Shown here: in pieces, positions 1 to 12,310 of the stretch
How the letters are laid out: each line of letters begins with the position of its first letter
Position numbering within the stretch: position 1 is the stretch's first letter
Origin: Cohnella ginsengisoli
Lineage (GTDB): Bacteria; Bacillota; Bacilli; Paenibacillales; Paenibacillaceae
DNA: 64,000 nt
Direction: 5' to 3'
Assembly: GCF_029525555.1 (NCBI RefSeq)
Contig: NZ_JAPDHZ010000008.1
Span: 1 to 64,000, forward strand
Program-made: the position numbers and the translations under genes
Notes under the pieces: generated by a model
What the model was told of the DNA's origin: nothing
What the model saw: only the letters and a program-made list of their open reading frames with translations
Databases searched by the model: none

Positions 1-2474
<2,474 letters not shown>

Positions 2475-2608
2475 TGTCGGCTAAACCACACAAGGCATTG
2501 CATGAGAATTTCTAATTTGCGCATTTCGTTTCGCTATCCGGTTTTCAAGGTGCAAACTTTCTGCTTCCTCCGCCCATCTGACAAGCAGGCTGTGCGGAGA
2601 AGTAAAGA

Positions 2609-2684
2609 TGGTGGAGACTAACGGGATCGAACCGTTGACCCCCTGCGTGCAAGGCAGGTGCTCTCCCAGCTGAGCTAAGTCCCC
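2609..2684 (-). tRNA. tRNA-Ala (anticodon TGC), CCA encoded
   Basis: The 76-nt cloverleaf reads GGGGACT at the 5' end and AGTCTCC-A-CCA at the 3' end, pairing as a 7-bp acceptor stem. The anticodon loop carries TGC and the T arm has GGTTCGATCC. The 3' CCA is encoded. It lies between tRNA-Ile and 23S in the rRNA operon. Confidence 0.97.
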
Positions 2685-2710
2685 ATGGGAAGTATTCAAT
2701 TGAAACTTGG

Positions 2711-2787
<77 letters not shown>

Positions 2788-2845
2788 GCATTCTATGGCC
2801 AGTCTCGCTGGCTTGATCTTCATTCCGATAAAGGAATCAAGACCG

Positions 2846-2962
2846 GCTTGGCGACGTCCTACTCTCCCAGGACCCTGCGGTCCAAGTACCATCGGCGCTG
2901 GAAGGCTTAACGGTCGTGTTCGAGATGGGTACGCGTGGAACCCTTCCGCCATTATCACCAAA
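2846..2962 (-). rRNA. rrf: 5S ribosomal RNA located in the 16S-23S spacer
   Basis: This ~117-nt gene reads TTGGTGATAATGGCGGAAGG at its 5' end, has the conserved CCCATCTCGAACACG and CCGATGGTACTTGG blocks, and ends in GGACGTCGCCAAG. It lies between 16S and tRNA-Ile, whereas the usual bacterial order is 16S-23S-5S. Whether another 5S follows 23S cannot be seen. The ends are estimated from family consensus. Confidence 0.93.
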
Positions 2963-2982
2963 CCGGTATCGATGAAGGATTT

Positions 2983-3014
2983 CTCCTTCAAAACTGAACT
3001 CGAGCGTTAAAACC
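2983..3014 (-). repeat. 3' arm of the 16S processing stem
   Basis: These 32 nt downstream of 16S are the reverse complement, with about two differences, of 4675-4706 upstream of 16S. In the precursor RNA they can form a long helix enclosing 16S, the expected substrate for RNase III. The pairing is seen; the processing role is established for such stems. Confidence 0.8.
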
Positions 3015-3041
3015 ACGGACTTCGTATTGCCCCGAAGGGCT

Positions 3042-4599
<1,558 letters not shown>

Positions 4600-4674
4600 A
4601 AGGTAAGCTTGACTTGCTCATTTCATTGCTGGTATAACTTTTGCTTCCGCCCCGAAAGGCTTCAGCGTCCGTTT

Positions 4675-4706
4675 GTTTTAACGCTCGATGTTCAGTTTTC
4701 AAGGAG
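4675..4706 (-). repeat. 5' arm of the 16S processing stem
   Basis: Leader segment between the rrn promoter and 16S. It is complementary to 2983-3014 over ~30 of 32 positions, so the two arms enclose 16S in the primary transcript. Confidence 0.8.
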
Positions 4707-4763
4707 CAATCTCGTCTTCGCTCTCGGCCTCTTGCTCGGCGGCCTCTCAGCGGCGACTTGAAT

Positions 4764-4793
4764 AATATATCACACTCGCCCAATCCGATGCAA
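4764..4793 (-). promoter_or_regulatory. rRNA operon promoter
   Basis: On the minus strand TTGCAT (4793-4788) and TATATT (4769-4764) are 18 bp apart. The -10 is preceded by TGA, an extended -10. It lies ~165 bp upstream of mature 16S and is the best sigma-A match in the 315-bp gap 4600-4914, which otherwise holds only the 16S leader. Confidence 0.7.
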
Positions 4794-4914
4794 CACATAT
4801 TTTCTGGAAGTTTGCTTTCTTTCCAACGGCCGTTTGGCCGCCGCTCTTAGGCGCGAGAATTAATTTAACACATCTCGGTATAGGTCGTCAATGCGTTTCG
4901 CTCTTTTTCTTGCA

Positions 4915-5181
4915 TTATGAGATAAGCATGTGCTGCAGGCCGAGTACGAGCGCGACGCCAGGCAGCCCGAGCAGCGTCACCGCGCCGATCGTCGCCGGAT
5001 TCAAGGGCACATGCCATCCGCTAATCCAGCCCGAGAAATTAAGCGCATAGATCGCGAAGGCCGCTAACGCCAGATGGGTACCGAACCGCAAAAGCCAGCC
5101 TCCCGGAGCGCTTCTCCGCAAGAGAAGCAACAGCAGGGAGGCTGCAGAGACGACCAGCATGATGAGCCATACCGTCTTCAC
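4915..5181 (-). CDS. bofA: Pro-sigma-K processing inhibitor BofA family protein
   Basis: Small membrane protein of 88 aa. BofA holds the intramembrane protease SpoIVFB inactive in the forespore outer membrane until the SpoIVB signal arrives. An N-terminal hydrophobic segment (~4-22) and a second one (~36-48) precede the family signature, a VPLNPATIGAVTLLGLPGVA block at ~58-77. It overlaps yaaL by 4 bp (ATGA), so the two are translationally coupled. The recR-yaaL-bofA-rrn order matches B. subtilis and supports the call. Confidence 0.9.
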   Translation of the reverse strand: MKTVWLIMLVVSAASLLLLLLRRSAPGGWLLRFGTHLALAAFAIYALNFSGWISGWHVPLNPATIGAVTLLGLPGVALVLGLQHMLIS

Positions 5182-5468
5182 GCGCCTTCGCCCCCGACTA
5201 CGGCAGACTCCATGCGAAACTCGGGCAGCTGCGCGGCTTGGTCTGCATGCCAGTGCATGCGCGCGCGCCGAAGCGTCATGTCGAGCTTCTGTTCGGCCGC
5301 TTCAAGTAGATAGATGGCATAATCGACCTGATCTGCGCCCAGCGCATCGTCGAAACGAACGCACGCCTGCCTCCACTCCGCCTCGGCCAGACGAACCTCG
5401 TCCACGAGCCGTTCCCGTTCGGACATGCGCTGCTGCGCCGCCAATCTGTCCCGTCTCCCCTTCAGCAT
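5178..5468 (-). CDS. yaaL: DUF2508 family protein YaaL
   Basis: A 96-aa, charged, helix-rich cytoplasmic protein of unknown function. It matches the YaaL/DUF2508 pattern: a short conserved protein always between recR and bofA. Features include an ERLVDEVRLAEAEWRQA segment and a C-terminal MHWHADQAAQLPEF. There is no signal peptide or membrane segment. The stop overlaps the bofA start. Identification rests on synteny plus general sequence character. Confidence 0.8.
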   Translation of the reverse strand: MLKGRRDRLAAQQRMSERERLVDEVRLAEAEWRQACVRFDDALGADQVDYAIYLLEAAEQKLDMTLRRARMHWHADQAAQLPEFRMESAVVGGEGA

Positions 5469-5568
5469 TGCTCACCGCTCCCTCTCCTGTGTGGTCAAGC
5501 GCCCGCGAAGGACAACCCGATACCATTTATATGTCACAGAATCGGTATTCAGAATCAGGCAAGCATAG

Positions 5569-5592
5569 AAAAAAGCGCCCATAGGCGCTCTT
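5569..5592 (-). terminator. Intrinsic terminator after recR
   Basis: Minus strand reads AGCGCC-TAT-GGGCGCT followed by six T. It lies ~40 bp after the recR stop and separates recR from yaaL-bofA. Confidence 0.75.
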
Positions 5593-5632
5593 TCGCAAAT
5601 ATTTTATTAAAAATCCGAGCTGGAGCGGCGCT

Positions 5633-6232
5633 TCAGAATAGCTCGCGGCGCCCTTCGAGCGCCTTGGAGAGCGTCACTTCGTCCGCGTATTCCAAATCTC
5701 CGCCCACCGGCAGGCCGTGCGCGATGCGCGTCACCTTGATGCCGAATGGCTTCACCAGCCTGGACAGATACATCGCGGTCGCTTCTCCCTCGATGTTCGC
5801 GTTGGTCGCCAAAATCAGCTCCTGCACGCGTTCGTCGCTAAGGCGCTGCACAAGCTCCTTAATGCGAATATCGTCGGGACCTACGCCGTCCATCGGCGAG
5901 ATCGCCCCGTGCAATACGTGATAATAGCCGCCGAATTCTCGTGTGCGCTCCATGGCGACAAGATCCTTAGGCTCCTGCACGACGCAGATCGCGGAAGGAT
6001 CGCGGGTCTTGTCGGAACAAATCCGGCAGGGGTCCGTGTCGGTAATGTTGCAACAGATCGAGCAATACGTCAAATTGCGCTTGACGCTGACCAGCGCCTT
6101 CGCAAAATCGATCGTGTCTTCTTCCTTCATCCGAAGCACGTGAAACGCAAGCCGGGCCGCCGTCTTGGGACCGATGCCAGGCAGACGGGAGAAGGACTCG
6201 ATGAGCTTGGCGATCGGTTCAGGATAGAACAA
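5633..6232 (-). CDS. recR: Recombination mediator protein RecR
   Basis: 199 aa, the usual RecR length. It acts with RecO and RecF to load RecA at gapped or damaged DNA. Order: helix-hairpin-helix (LPGIGPKTAARLAFHVL, ~18-34), a zinc finger with four cysteines (CSICCNITDTDPCRIC, ~57-72), then a Toprim domain (ICVVQEPKDL at ~82-91). The gene follows ebfC by 16 bp in the dnaX-ebfC-recR operon. The frame is intact. Confidence 0.96.
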   Translation of the reverse strand: MFYPEPIAKLIESFSRLPGIGPKTAARLAFHVLRMKEEDTIDFAKALVSVKRNLTYCSICCNITDTDPCRICSDKTRDPSAICVVQEPKDLVAMERTREFGGYYHVLHGAISPMDGVGPDDIRIKELVQRLSDERVQELILATNANIEGEATAMYLSRLVKPFGIKVTRIAHGLPVGGDLEYADEVTLSKALEGRRELF

Positions 6233-6248
6233 GAATCAGGCTCCTCGC

Positions 6249-6561
6249 TTAGAACAAGCCCGGAATCTTCATTCCGCCCGTATATTTGCCCATGTCCGCG
6301 TTCGCCAGCTCGTCCGCCTTGGTCAGGGCGTCGTTGACGGCGGTCAGCACCAGATCCTGCAGCATTTCGACGTCCTCCGGATCTACCGCTTCCGGCTTGA
6401 TCGTCACGTTCAACAGCTTTTTGTGGCCGTTCATGGATACCGTCACGACGCCGCCGCCAGCCGTACCCTCGATCGTCTTCTCGCCGAGCGCCCCCCTGGG
6501 CCTTCAGCATCTGCTCCTGCATCTTCTTCACTTGCTTCATCATTTGGTTCATGTTGTTCAT
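6249..6561 (-). CDS. ebfC: YbaB/EbfC nucleoid-associated protein, one-base frameshift
   Basis: DNA-binding protein of the YbaB/EbfC family, 103 aa when repaired. Residues 1-22 (MNNMNQMMKQVKKMQEQMLK) and the C-terminal part from VTVSMNGHKKLL lie in two frames. The shift is in a run of six C at 6491-6496. With five, the product reads ...LKAQGALGEKTIEGT... and is full length. Between dnaX and recR it occupies the same place as yaaK in B. subtilis. The shift is probably a homopolymer error. Confidence 0.9.
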
Positions 6562-6574
6562 CTTATAGTCCTCC

Positions 6575-8388
6575 TCAGTCTTCTCTAATAACGACCAATT
6601 CTTCTCCGAAAAGCCGAAGCGCCTCGTCGATCAGCGGTTCGCCCTGCGGGCCGGCGCCGTCGTCCGGGACGAGCTGCAGCTCTTCGGGCTCTTCCTTGCC
6701 CGCCGCCGCGGCACCGGCGGATGCGAGCGCCTCCTGCCACTCCTTCTGCAGGAGGGTAGCCAGCTGGGTCGGTCTCCCGATCACCGCGCTAAGCACGCCT
6801 TCGATCACCTGCCGGTTGGCAGGCTTCTCCGTCGTCTCGCGGTGGATCGAATTGCGGAAGGCGACGAGCACCGTATCGTCCGCATAGGACACCGGCTCTC
6901 CGTCGACCAGCCAGGCATGCACGGTCACGCGCTCTTCCTTGACCCGCTGCATGGCCTGCGGCCACTTGCCGAGCGCCTGCAGCGCGTCCGGCGAGCCCTT
7001 GGCCGCCAGGAACGGCTCGACCTTGACGCGGGCGCGCATCGGCGCCTTGGCCGAGCCCCCCCGACGCCGCGGCGGAACCGGCGGAGCCGCGGGCCGAACC
7101 GGAGCCGCCGACGCGACCGCCGCCAGCGTCGGCGGAACCGCCCGCGCCCGCAGCTCCGGCCGCCACGCCCGTACGCGCCAGCTCCGCGAGCTTGCGCTCC
7201 AGGCCGGCCACCTGCTGCTGAAGCCGCTGCAGGTCGGCGCCACCGGCAGCGGCAGCGGCAGGGGCGGCTGCCGCCCCTGCTTGTCCGCCGGAAGCGGTGG
7301 CGCCGCCGTCCGAGCAAAGCTTGAGCAACGCGATCTCGAACATGGTCTGCGGATGCGCCGCGTACTTCATCTCCGTCTGATATCGGTTCAGATGGTCGAT
7401 GACGGCGAACAACCGCTCCCGGCTAAATCCCGCGGCCGCCTGCGCGAGCGAAGCCGGATCGCCGGCGCGGCCCGTCGCCCCTTCGGCATCCGGAGCCAGC
7501 TGCGACAGCAGCATGTCGCGAAAATAATGCATAAGCTGCTCGAGACACTTGTCCGCGCTCTTGCCGGCCTGCATCATCTCGTCGATCTCGCGAAGCGCCG
7601 CGGCTGCGTCCTGATCCCTGATCGCGTTCGCCATGCGCACGAACTGATCGGCCGGCAATCCGCCCGTCGCGTCGACCGCCCCCCTGGAGCGTGACTTCCC
7701 CGCCCGTGAACGAAGCAATCTGGTCTAGCAGGCTTACCGCGTCGCGCATCCCGCCGTCGGACAGCCTGGCGATATAGCCCAGCGCGTCCGGCTCGGCCGC
7801 GATGCCCTCCTCGACGGAAATCTCGCGCAGCCGCTCGACCTGCTCGGATAACGGCACGCGGCGAAACTCGAAGCGCTGGCACCGCGAGATGATCGTCGCC
7901 GGCAGCCGATGCGATTCGGTCGTCGCCAGAATGAACATCACGTGCGCCGGCGGCTCCTCGAGCGTCTTGAGCAGGGCGTTAAAGGCCTCTGTCGTCAGCA
8001 TATGCACTTCATCGATAATATACACTTTGCGCCGAACCTCGGTCGGCGCGTACTTCACTTTGTCGCGGATGTCGCGAATCTCCTCGACGCCCCGGTTGGA
8101 GGCGGCGTCGATCTCGACGACGTCCATCACCGCGCCGGACGTGATCCGCCGGCAAGCGTCGCATTCGTTGCAAGGCTCCGTCGCGGGGCCGCGCTCGCAG
8201 TTGACGGCCTTGGCCAATACCTTGGCCGCCGTCGTCTTGCCCGTGCCCCTGGGACCGCTGAAAAGATAAGCATGAGACAGCCGGTCTTCCCGGATGGCGT
8301 TCTGCAGCGTCTGGACGATATGTTGCTGCCCGACCATGTCCTTGAACGTCTGGGGACGCCAGGCACGGTACAATGCCATATGGGCCAT
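6575..8388 (-). CDS. dnaX: DNA polymerase III subunits gamma/tau, two one-base frameshifts
   Basis: Clamp-loader ATPase, ~603 aa repaired. The start at 8388 has AGGAG 9 bp upstream. Walker A GPRGTGKTT (~45-53), four zinc cysteines (CERG...CNECDAC) and the IIDEVHML Walker B are visible. The SRC box (IISRCQRF) supplies the arginine finger. The middle is Ala/Gly-rich, and the C-terminal tau domain ends ...GEELVVIRED. Shifts: six C at 7679-7684 (after domain II) and seven C at 7056-7062 (linker). Removing one base from each gives a continuous protein. The linker shift is not taken as programmed because identical shifts occur in many unrelated genes. Confidence 0.93.
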
Positions 8389-8431
8389 TCCAAGTCGCTC
8401 CTGCCTGTGGTGTATTGCTATTTATTATACA

Positions 8432-9608
8432 TCATCGGGGGGGAAACGCTCCACCGCCGGATGCTTGATCGCCTGGACCGGAAGGGACGCAGGGAATCAA
8501 GACGGTGAAAACCGTGCCGGCCTCCGAGGAGGCGACCGCGATCCTCCCGCCCAGATCGTGAACGATCCGCTGGCAAATGGACAGGCCGAGTCCCGTTCCG
8601 TTTTCTTTTGTCGTATAAAAGGGGTCGAATATGCGGTCGAGCGCGGCTTTGGGAATGCCGGGACCCGAGTCGCACACTTCGACCGCGACGAAGCCGGAGA
8701 GCGCGGGACCGCCATGCCGCTCGCGAATGAGCAGACGGCCGCCCTTGCCCATCGCTTCGATCGCGTTTTTGCCTAAATTCAAAATGACCTGCTTGAGCAT
8801 CTCCTTGTCCGCGAGCACGGGCGGAAGATCCGGCTTCGTCTCGTACAGGAGGACAATATCGTGAAGCGTAGCCTCATTGCGCAGCATCGGCATCATCTCC
8901 CGCATCACGTAGCCAAGACGCACCGAGGAAAGCTTCGTCTCCTTCGACTTGCTGAGCAGCAAAAATTCGCCTACCAGCTCCTGCACGCGGTCCAGCTCGG
9001 ACAGTACGATATGCGCATATTCCTGCTCCTTGGTCATCTGGCGCTCGTCGAACGACTTTTTCATCAATTGGACGAAGCCCTTGATCGCCGTCAGCGGATT
9101 GCGAATCTCATGCGCGGTTCCCGCCGCGACTTGTCCGATCATCTTGAGCCGGTCCGAACGGCGCACCTGCTCTTCGAGCATCATCCAAGGCGTGACGTCG
9201 TGGAAAAGCAGATAGGCCCCGATTACTTCCCCGCCGGAGACGAGCGCATCCCCGTCGACGACGACTTCCCGGGACTCCCCGTCTTTGGACCATGCCAGCT
9301 TGCGGTTGCGAAACGCTTCTCCTTGAAGAAGAGAACGCCCGAAGGGCAGCGGCAAGCCCAGCGTCTCGGCCCAAGCGTCCGCCGGCTGACCGGCCCACGC
9401 GGACCGGTCGCCGCCGAATATGCCGCCCGCCATCGGATTCGCCTCCACGATCCGGAAATCGGCGTCGAGAAGCAGGACGCCCGTCCATTCGTCGGCCAGC
9501 ATCCGATCCGCGAACAATCGCACGAAGTGATCCCGGCGCGCTCGCGGATCCCCCCCGCCACTGCGCGACCGCCCTCAATGCCCTTTGCTGCTGACTCTTG
9601 TCCCCCAT
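8432..9608 (-). CDS. Sporulation-type sensor histidine kinase, one-base frameshift
   Basis: Soluble kinase of ~391 aa with no membrane segment. Residues ~30-140 form a PAS-like fold. HisKA has the phospho-acceptor in GTAHEIRNPLTAIKGFVQL. HATPase has the N box (LNLGKNAIEAM), G1 (CDSGPGIP) and G2 (ENGTGLGLSI). It resembles the KinA/KinE kinases that feed the Spo0F phosphorelay, and spo0F lies at 17.4 kb. The N-terminus is joined through seven C at 9550-9556; with six, it begins MGDKSQQQRALRAVAQW. An alternative start is 9629. Its place between SRP RNA and dnaX differs from B. subtilis. Confidence 0.85.
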
Positions 9609-9685
9609 GCTTCCCCTCCGCTCTGACACCTCGACCGTCCGCGCCGCCCGCCCTCTCGCGTTGGAATACGCTTACGCAGAAAATG

Positions 9686-9731
9686 AAAAAACACACCTCG
9701 GCGCAGCTCTGTCTACGCTGAGGTGTGTTGA
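9686..9731 (-). terminator. Terminator of the SRP RNA gene
   Basis: Minus strand reads AACACACCTCAGCG, a loop, then a pairing arm ending GAGGTGTGTT and a run of T. The stem is more than 14 bp. It lies 35 bp beyond the SRP RNA 3' end. Confidence 0.85.
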
Positions 9732-9765
9732 TGTTGGAATATGAAAAATCGTCCTCGAATGAAGG

Positions 9766-10030
9766 ACCGTGCACCTGCCCTCGATCGATGCCATCCAGCC
9801 GTACCTCGCTCGTACGCTCCCGAAGGGCTACCCTTCAGCACAAGAACGTGACCACTTACGGCTGCTTCCTTCCGGACCTGACCGGGTTCATGGGCGTCCC
9901 TCGCGAAGGACCCTGCGATCAACGCGCCGGGACGAAGCCGGAACTGCGTGGCATGACCTCAAACAGGAATTCGATCTCGCTATAGCGGATTGCGAGTGAC
10001 AGGGCACCGCTACCTCCCCATCTAGCACGG
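9766..10030 (-). ncRNA. scr: Signal recognition particle RNA, large Firmicute type
   Basis: ~265-nt RNA scaffold of the signal recognition particle, which targets nascent membrane and secreted proteins with Ffh. The universally conserved domain IV reads GTCAGGTCCGGAAGGAAGCA near 9886-9864. The 5' end (CCGTGCTAGATGGGGAGG) and the GGTAGCGGTGCCCTGT Alu-domain block are also present. The 3' end is GGTGCACGGT. It has its own promoter and terminator. The gene sits upstream of the kinase and dnaX, as scr precedes dnaX in Bacillus. Confidence 0.96.
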
Positions 10031-10038
10031 CATGACCT

Positions 10039-10067
10039 AGTATAACGAATATCGTCGCCAGGCGCAA
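10039..10067 (-). promoter_or_regulatory. SRP RNA promoter
   Basis: TTGCGC (10067-10062), 17-bp spacer, TATACT (10044-10039). The predicted start falls within a few bases of the RNA 5' end at ~10030. Confidence 0.85.
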
Positions 10068-10165
10068 CTAAGTCCGACATATCTCCGCGCGGGAATCGTT
10101 CCCTGTCGGCGGCGCCCGACGATCGGAGCGACCGCTCGGCCGGCGGGCGCCGCCGTAAGCCCATG

Positions 10166-10585
10166 TCAGCGGCCGCCGACCGTACTCACGTGAATATTGT
10201 ATCTCGGGAAATTGAAACGTAGCACGGTCGTCGCCTGGCTCTCCACCGTCTGCCGCTGCTTGGCGTCAAGCCCCGGCTTCAGCTTCACGGTCACGTAGGC
10301 GTCGGCGCCGTTGAAGGTGACTTGCGAACCTGCGACGCCGTTCAGGTTTTTGATCGTCGTCGACATCATCTTGAAGTCGTTGTCGTAATTGAGCGCCATA
10401 TGGCGCCCGGGAATGCGCGGGTAGCTGCTTGTCCGTCCGAGCAAGCCGTCGTCCGCATAGCTTTGCTGCTTGATGGAGCTGCTGTTGGAACCGCCGGAAA
10501 CGCCGCAGCCGGCGATCGGCAGCGAGGCCGCGAGAAGCGCGGCAGCCAGCAGCATATTAAGGCGGAATCCCGTTGGCTTAAGCAT
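10166..10585 (-). CDS. YhcN/YlaJ-family sporulation lipoprotein
   Basis: 139 aa. The N-terminus MLKPTGFRLNMLLAAALLAA ends in a lipobox (LPIAGC), so the mature protein is probably anchored by Cys ~29. The C-terminal ~85 residues (HMALNYDNDFKMMSTTIKN, GVAGSQVTFNGADAYVTV) match the YhcN/YlaJ domain of spore-membrane lipoproteins linked to germination. The start at 10585 is chosen for its GGGAGG 8 bp upstream. A GC-rich 11-bp inverted repeat without a T tract (10107-10155) follows the stop. Confidence 0.8.
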   Translation of the reverse strand: MLKPTGFRLNMLLAAALLAASLPIAGCGVSGGSNSSSIKQQSYADDGLLGRTSSYPRIPGRHMALNYDNDFKMMSTTIKNLNGVAGSQVTFNGADAYVTVKLKPGLDAKQRQTVESQATTVLRFNFPRYNIHVSTVGGR

Positions 10586-10659
10586 GAAAAAAACCTCCCT
10601 TCGTATCCGTTCAGGATGCGGAGGGAGGCTGCGCTCTATTCGTGATGATACGGCTTCGA

Positions 10660-10857
10660 TTAGATGCCGTACTTCTTCTTGAACTTGTCGATCCGGCCGC
10701 CGGCGTCCAGGAACTTTTGCTTGCCGGTAAAGAACGGATGGCACGCGGAGCAGATTTCGACCTTGATGTTCGGGCGAACCGAACCGGTCTCAAACGTGTT
10801 GCCGCAAGCGCACGTAGCCGTCGTGACGGAGTACTTCGGGTGGATGGCTTCTTTCAT
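10660..10857 (-). CDS. rpmE: 50S ribosomal protein L31, zinc-binding form
   Basis: 65 aa, normal for L31. Cys16, Cys18, Cys36 and Cys39 (CACG...CSAC) form the zinc ribbon of the C+ form. Such forms are used under zinc sufficiency and can be swapped for a zinc-free paralog when zinc is short. The start at 10857 (MKEAIHPKY) has GAGGTG upstream. It is followed on the minus strand by the lipoprotein gene. In B. subtilis rpmE also lies near rho. Confidence 0.96.
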   Translation of the reverse strand: MKEAIHPKYSVTTATCACGNTFETGSVRPNIKVEICSACHPFFTGKQKFLDAGGRIDKFKKKYGI

Positions 10858-10921
10858 CTTAGAATTCACCTCTTCTGCCCTGGAACGCATGCGGATCCAG
10901 AGTTAATGGACATACCCGAAC

Positions 10922-10950
10922 ATTATAGCACCAATGTCCGCATCCTGCAA
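10922..10950 (-). promoter_or_regulatory. rpmE promoter
   Basis: TTGCAG (10950-10945), 17-bp spacer, perfect TATAAT (10927-10922), ~65 bp before the rpmE start. Confidence 0.85.
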
Positions 10951-10968
10951 CGGGATCGCATACGTGCG

Positions 10969-12238
10969 TTAGACGCGGGCGATCGCCCGGTTTTTCCGCG
11001 ATGGCGGAAGATGCGTGTAGGACCCGATGACGACGTCCGGCAACTCCTCGCGGAAAATCTCGAGCAGCGTCTTCATGCCGTAAATCTCGCCCTTGGCCTT
11101 TGGGATTAAGTTCAGGTAAGCGTCGGGATCGATGTTCAGGTTGCGCATCTGAATGAGCTTAAGCTTCGTCCGTCGCGCAAATTCGATCATGGCTTCGATC
11201 TCTTCCTCCCGGTCCGTGACGCCGGGGAAGATGAGATAGTTGATCGAGGTATAGACGCCTTGGCTCTCCGCGTATTTCATCGTCTTTTCGACGTTGGCGA
11301 GCGTGTAGCCCCGCGGCTTGTAGTAAGCGTTGTAGTGCTCGTCGATCGCGCTGATCGTGCTGACGCGCATCAGGTCGAGCCCCGCGTCGGTAATGGCGCG
11401 CAGATGATCGCTGAGTCCGGCATTCGTATTGATATTGATGTAGCCGTTCGACGTGCGCTCGCGCACCCTTTTTGATCGCTTCGATGATCGTCTTGGCCTG
11501 CGTCGACGGCTCGCCCTCGCAGCCTTGGCCGAAGCTGATGATCGTATCGGGCTTTTTCAGATGCTCGAGCATGATGTCGACGACTTCTTCCGTCGTCGGC
11601 TTGAACTTGAGACGCGTCTGCGGAGCCACGAAGCCGCTGTCGTCGGGCTGTTCGGAGATGCAGCCGAAGCAGCCGGCATTGCATGAAAACGACACGGGCA
11701 CGGCTCCCTCGAGACGCTGGAGAAACGTATTGGAAGCCGTCAGGCACTCGTAACCGAGCGCGCAATGAGAAAGATGCTGGTACAGCCGATTGTCCGGGTA
11801 GGAGGCAAGCAACCTGCTCACTTCGACCTCCAGTTCCTTGCGGTCGCAGTTGTCCGGATTCCAAGGCTCGGGATCGTCCGTGCCCGCAGCCGCTACGTAG
11901 AAGCCGCCGTCTTTCCAGACGACGGCCGTATAGCCGAACAGAGGGAATATCTGCGTCTTGTCCGTCTTGGTGTAGCCCGGGACATAGAACCGCGTGAAGC
12001 CCTGAGGCAGCAAAGCGCCGACCGCCTGGCTGCCCGCAGGCAAAGCCTTCATCTCGCCGGTCTTGGGATTCATCCCGATGGCGCGCGTGTGCGGCAAGCC
12101 GACCAGCGTAGCGCCGGCAGGGAGCGGAATCAATTCGTCTTCAAGCAGCTCGACCAGCCTGTCGCCGCTCCGCGCAACGGCATGAAGTTTGTCGTGATCG
12201 TATACATTGCCGTGCTCGTCGGCGTAAACCAGGTACAT
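10969..12238 (-). CDS. Radical SAM protein, one-base frameshift
   Basis: ~422 aa. The first ~170 residues are an accessory domain starting MYLVYADEHGNVYDHDKL. The radical SAM core follows, with the iron-sulfur motif CNAGCFGC (CxxxCxxC) at ~190 and a GQGCEGEP glycine-rich strand. A second half (NGYININTNAGLSDHLRAI, INYLIFPGVTDREEEIEAM) completes a TIM-barrel. The substrate is unknown. The shift is at CCCTTTTT, 11466-11473, where one base too many separates ...IIEAIKKG from RERTSNGYI. It follows rho across a 12-bp GC-rich hairpin. Confidence 0.8.
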
Positions 12239-12262
12239 GGCGTATAGCTCCTTTCGTGACTC

Positions 12263-12292
12263 GGACGCGCCCGGACGAAGCCGGGCGCGTCC
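12263..12292 (-). terminator. GC-rich hairpin between rho and the radical SAM gene
   Basis: Perfect 12-bp stem (GGACGCGCCCGG / CCGGGCGCGTCC) with a 6-nt loop, 20 bp after the rho stop. There is no T tract, so it may attenuate or protect a 3' end rather than terminate fully. Confidence 0.5.
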
Positions 12293-12310
12293 TGTATGAC
12301 TGAGGCGGGC

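Noticed and set aside
7056..7062. G7/C7 run in the dnaX linker as programmed slippage producing a short gamma form
   Set aside because: The position is attractive, but the same one-base excess occurs in 17 other coding genes, and a second shift lies earlier in dnaX. A sequencing error is the simpler explanation.
10107..10155. 11-bp GC-rich inverted repeat as a terminator of the lipoprotein gene
   Set aside because: It has no T tract on the minus strand; only mentioned in the gene entry.
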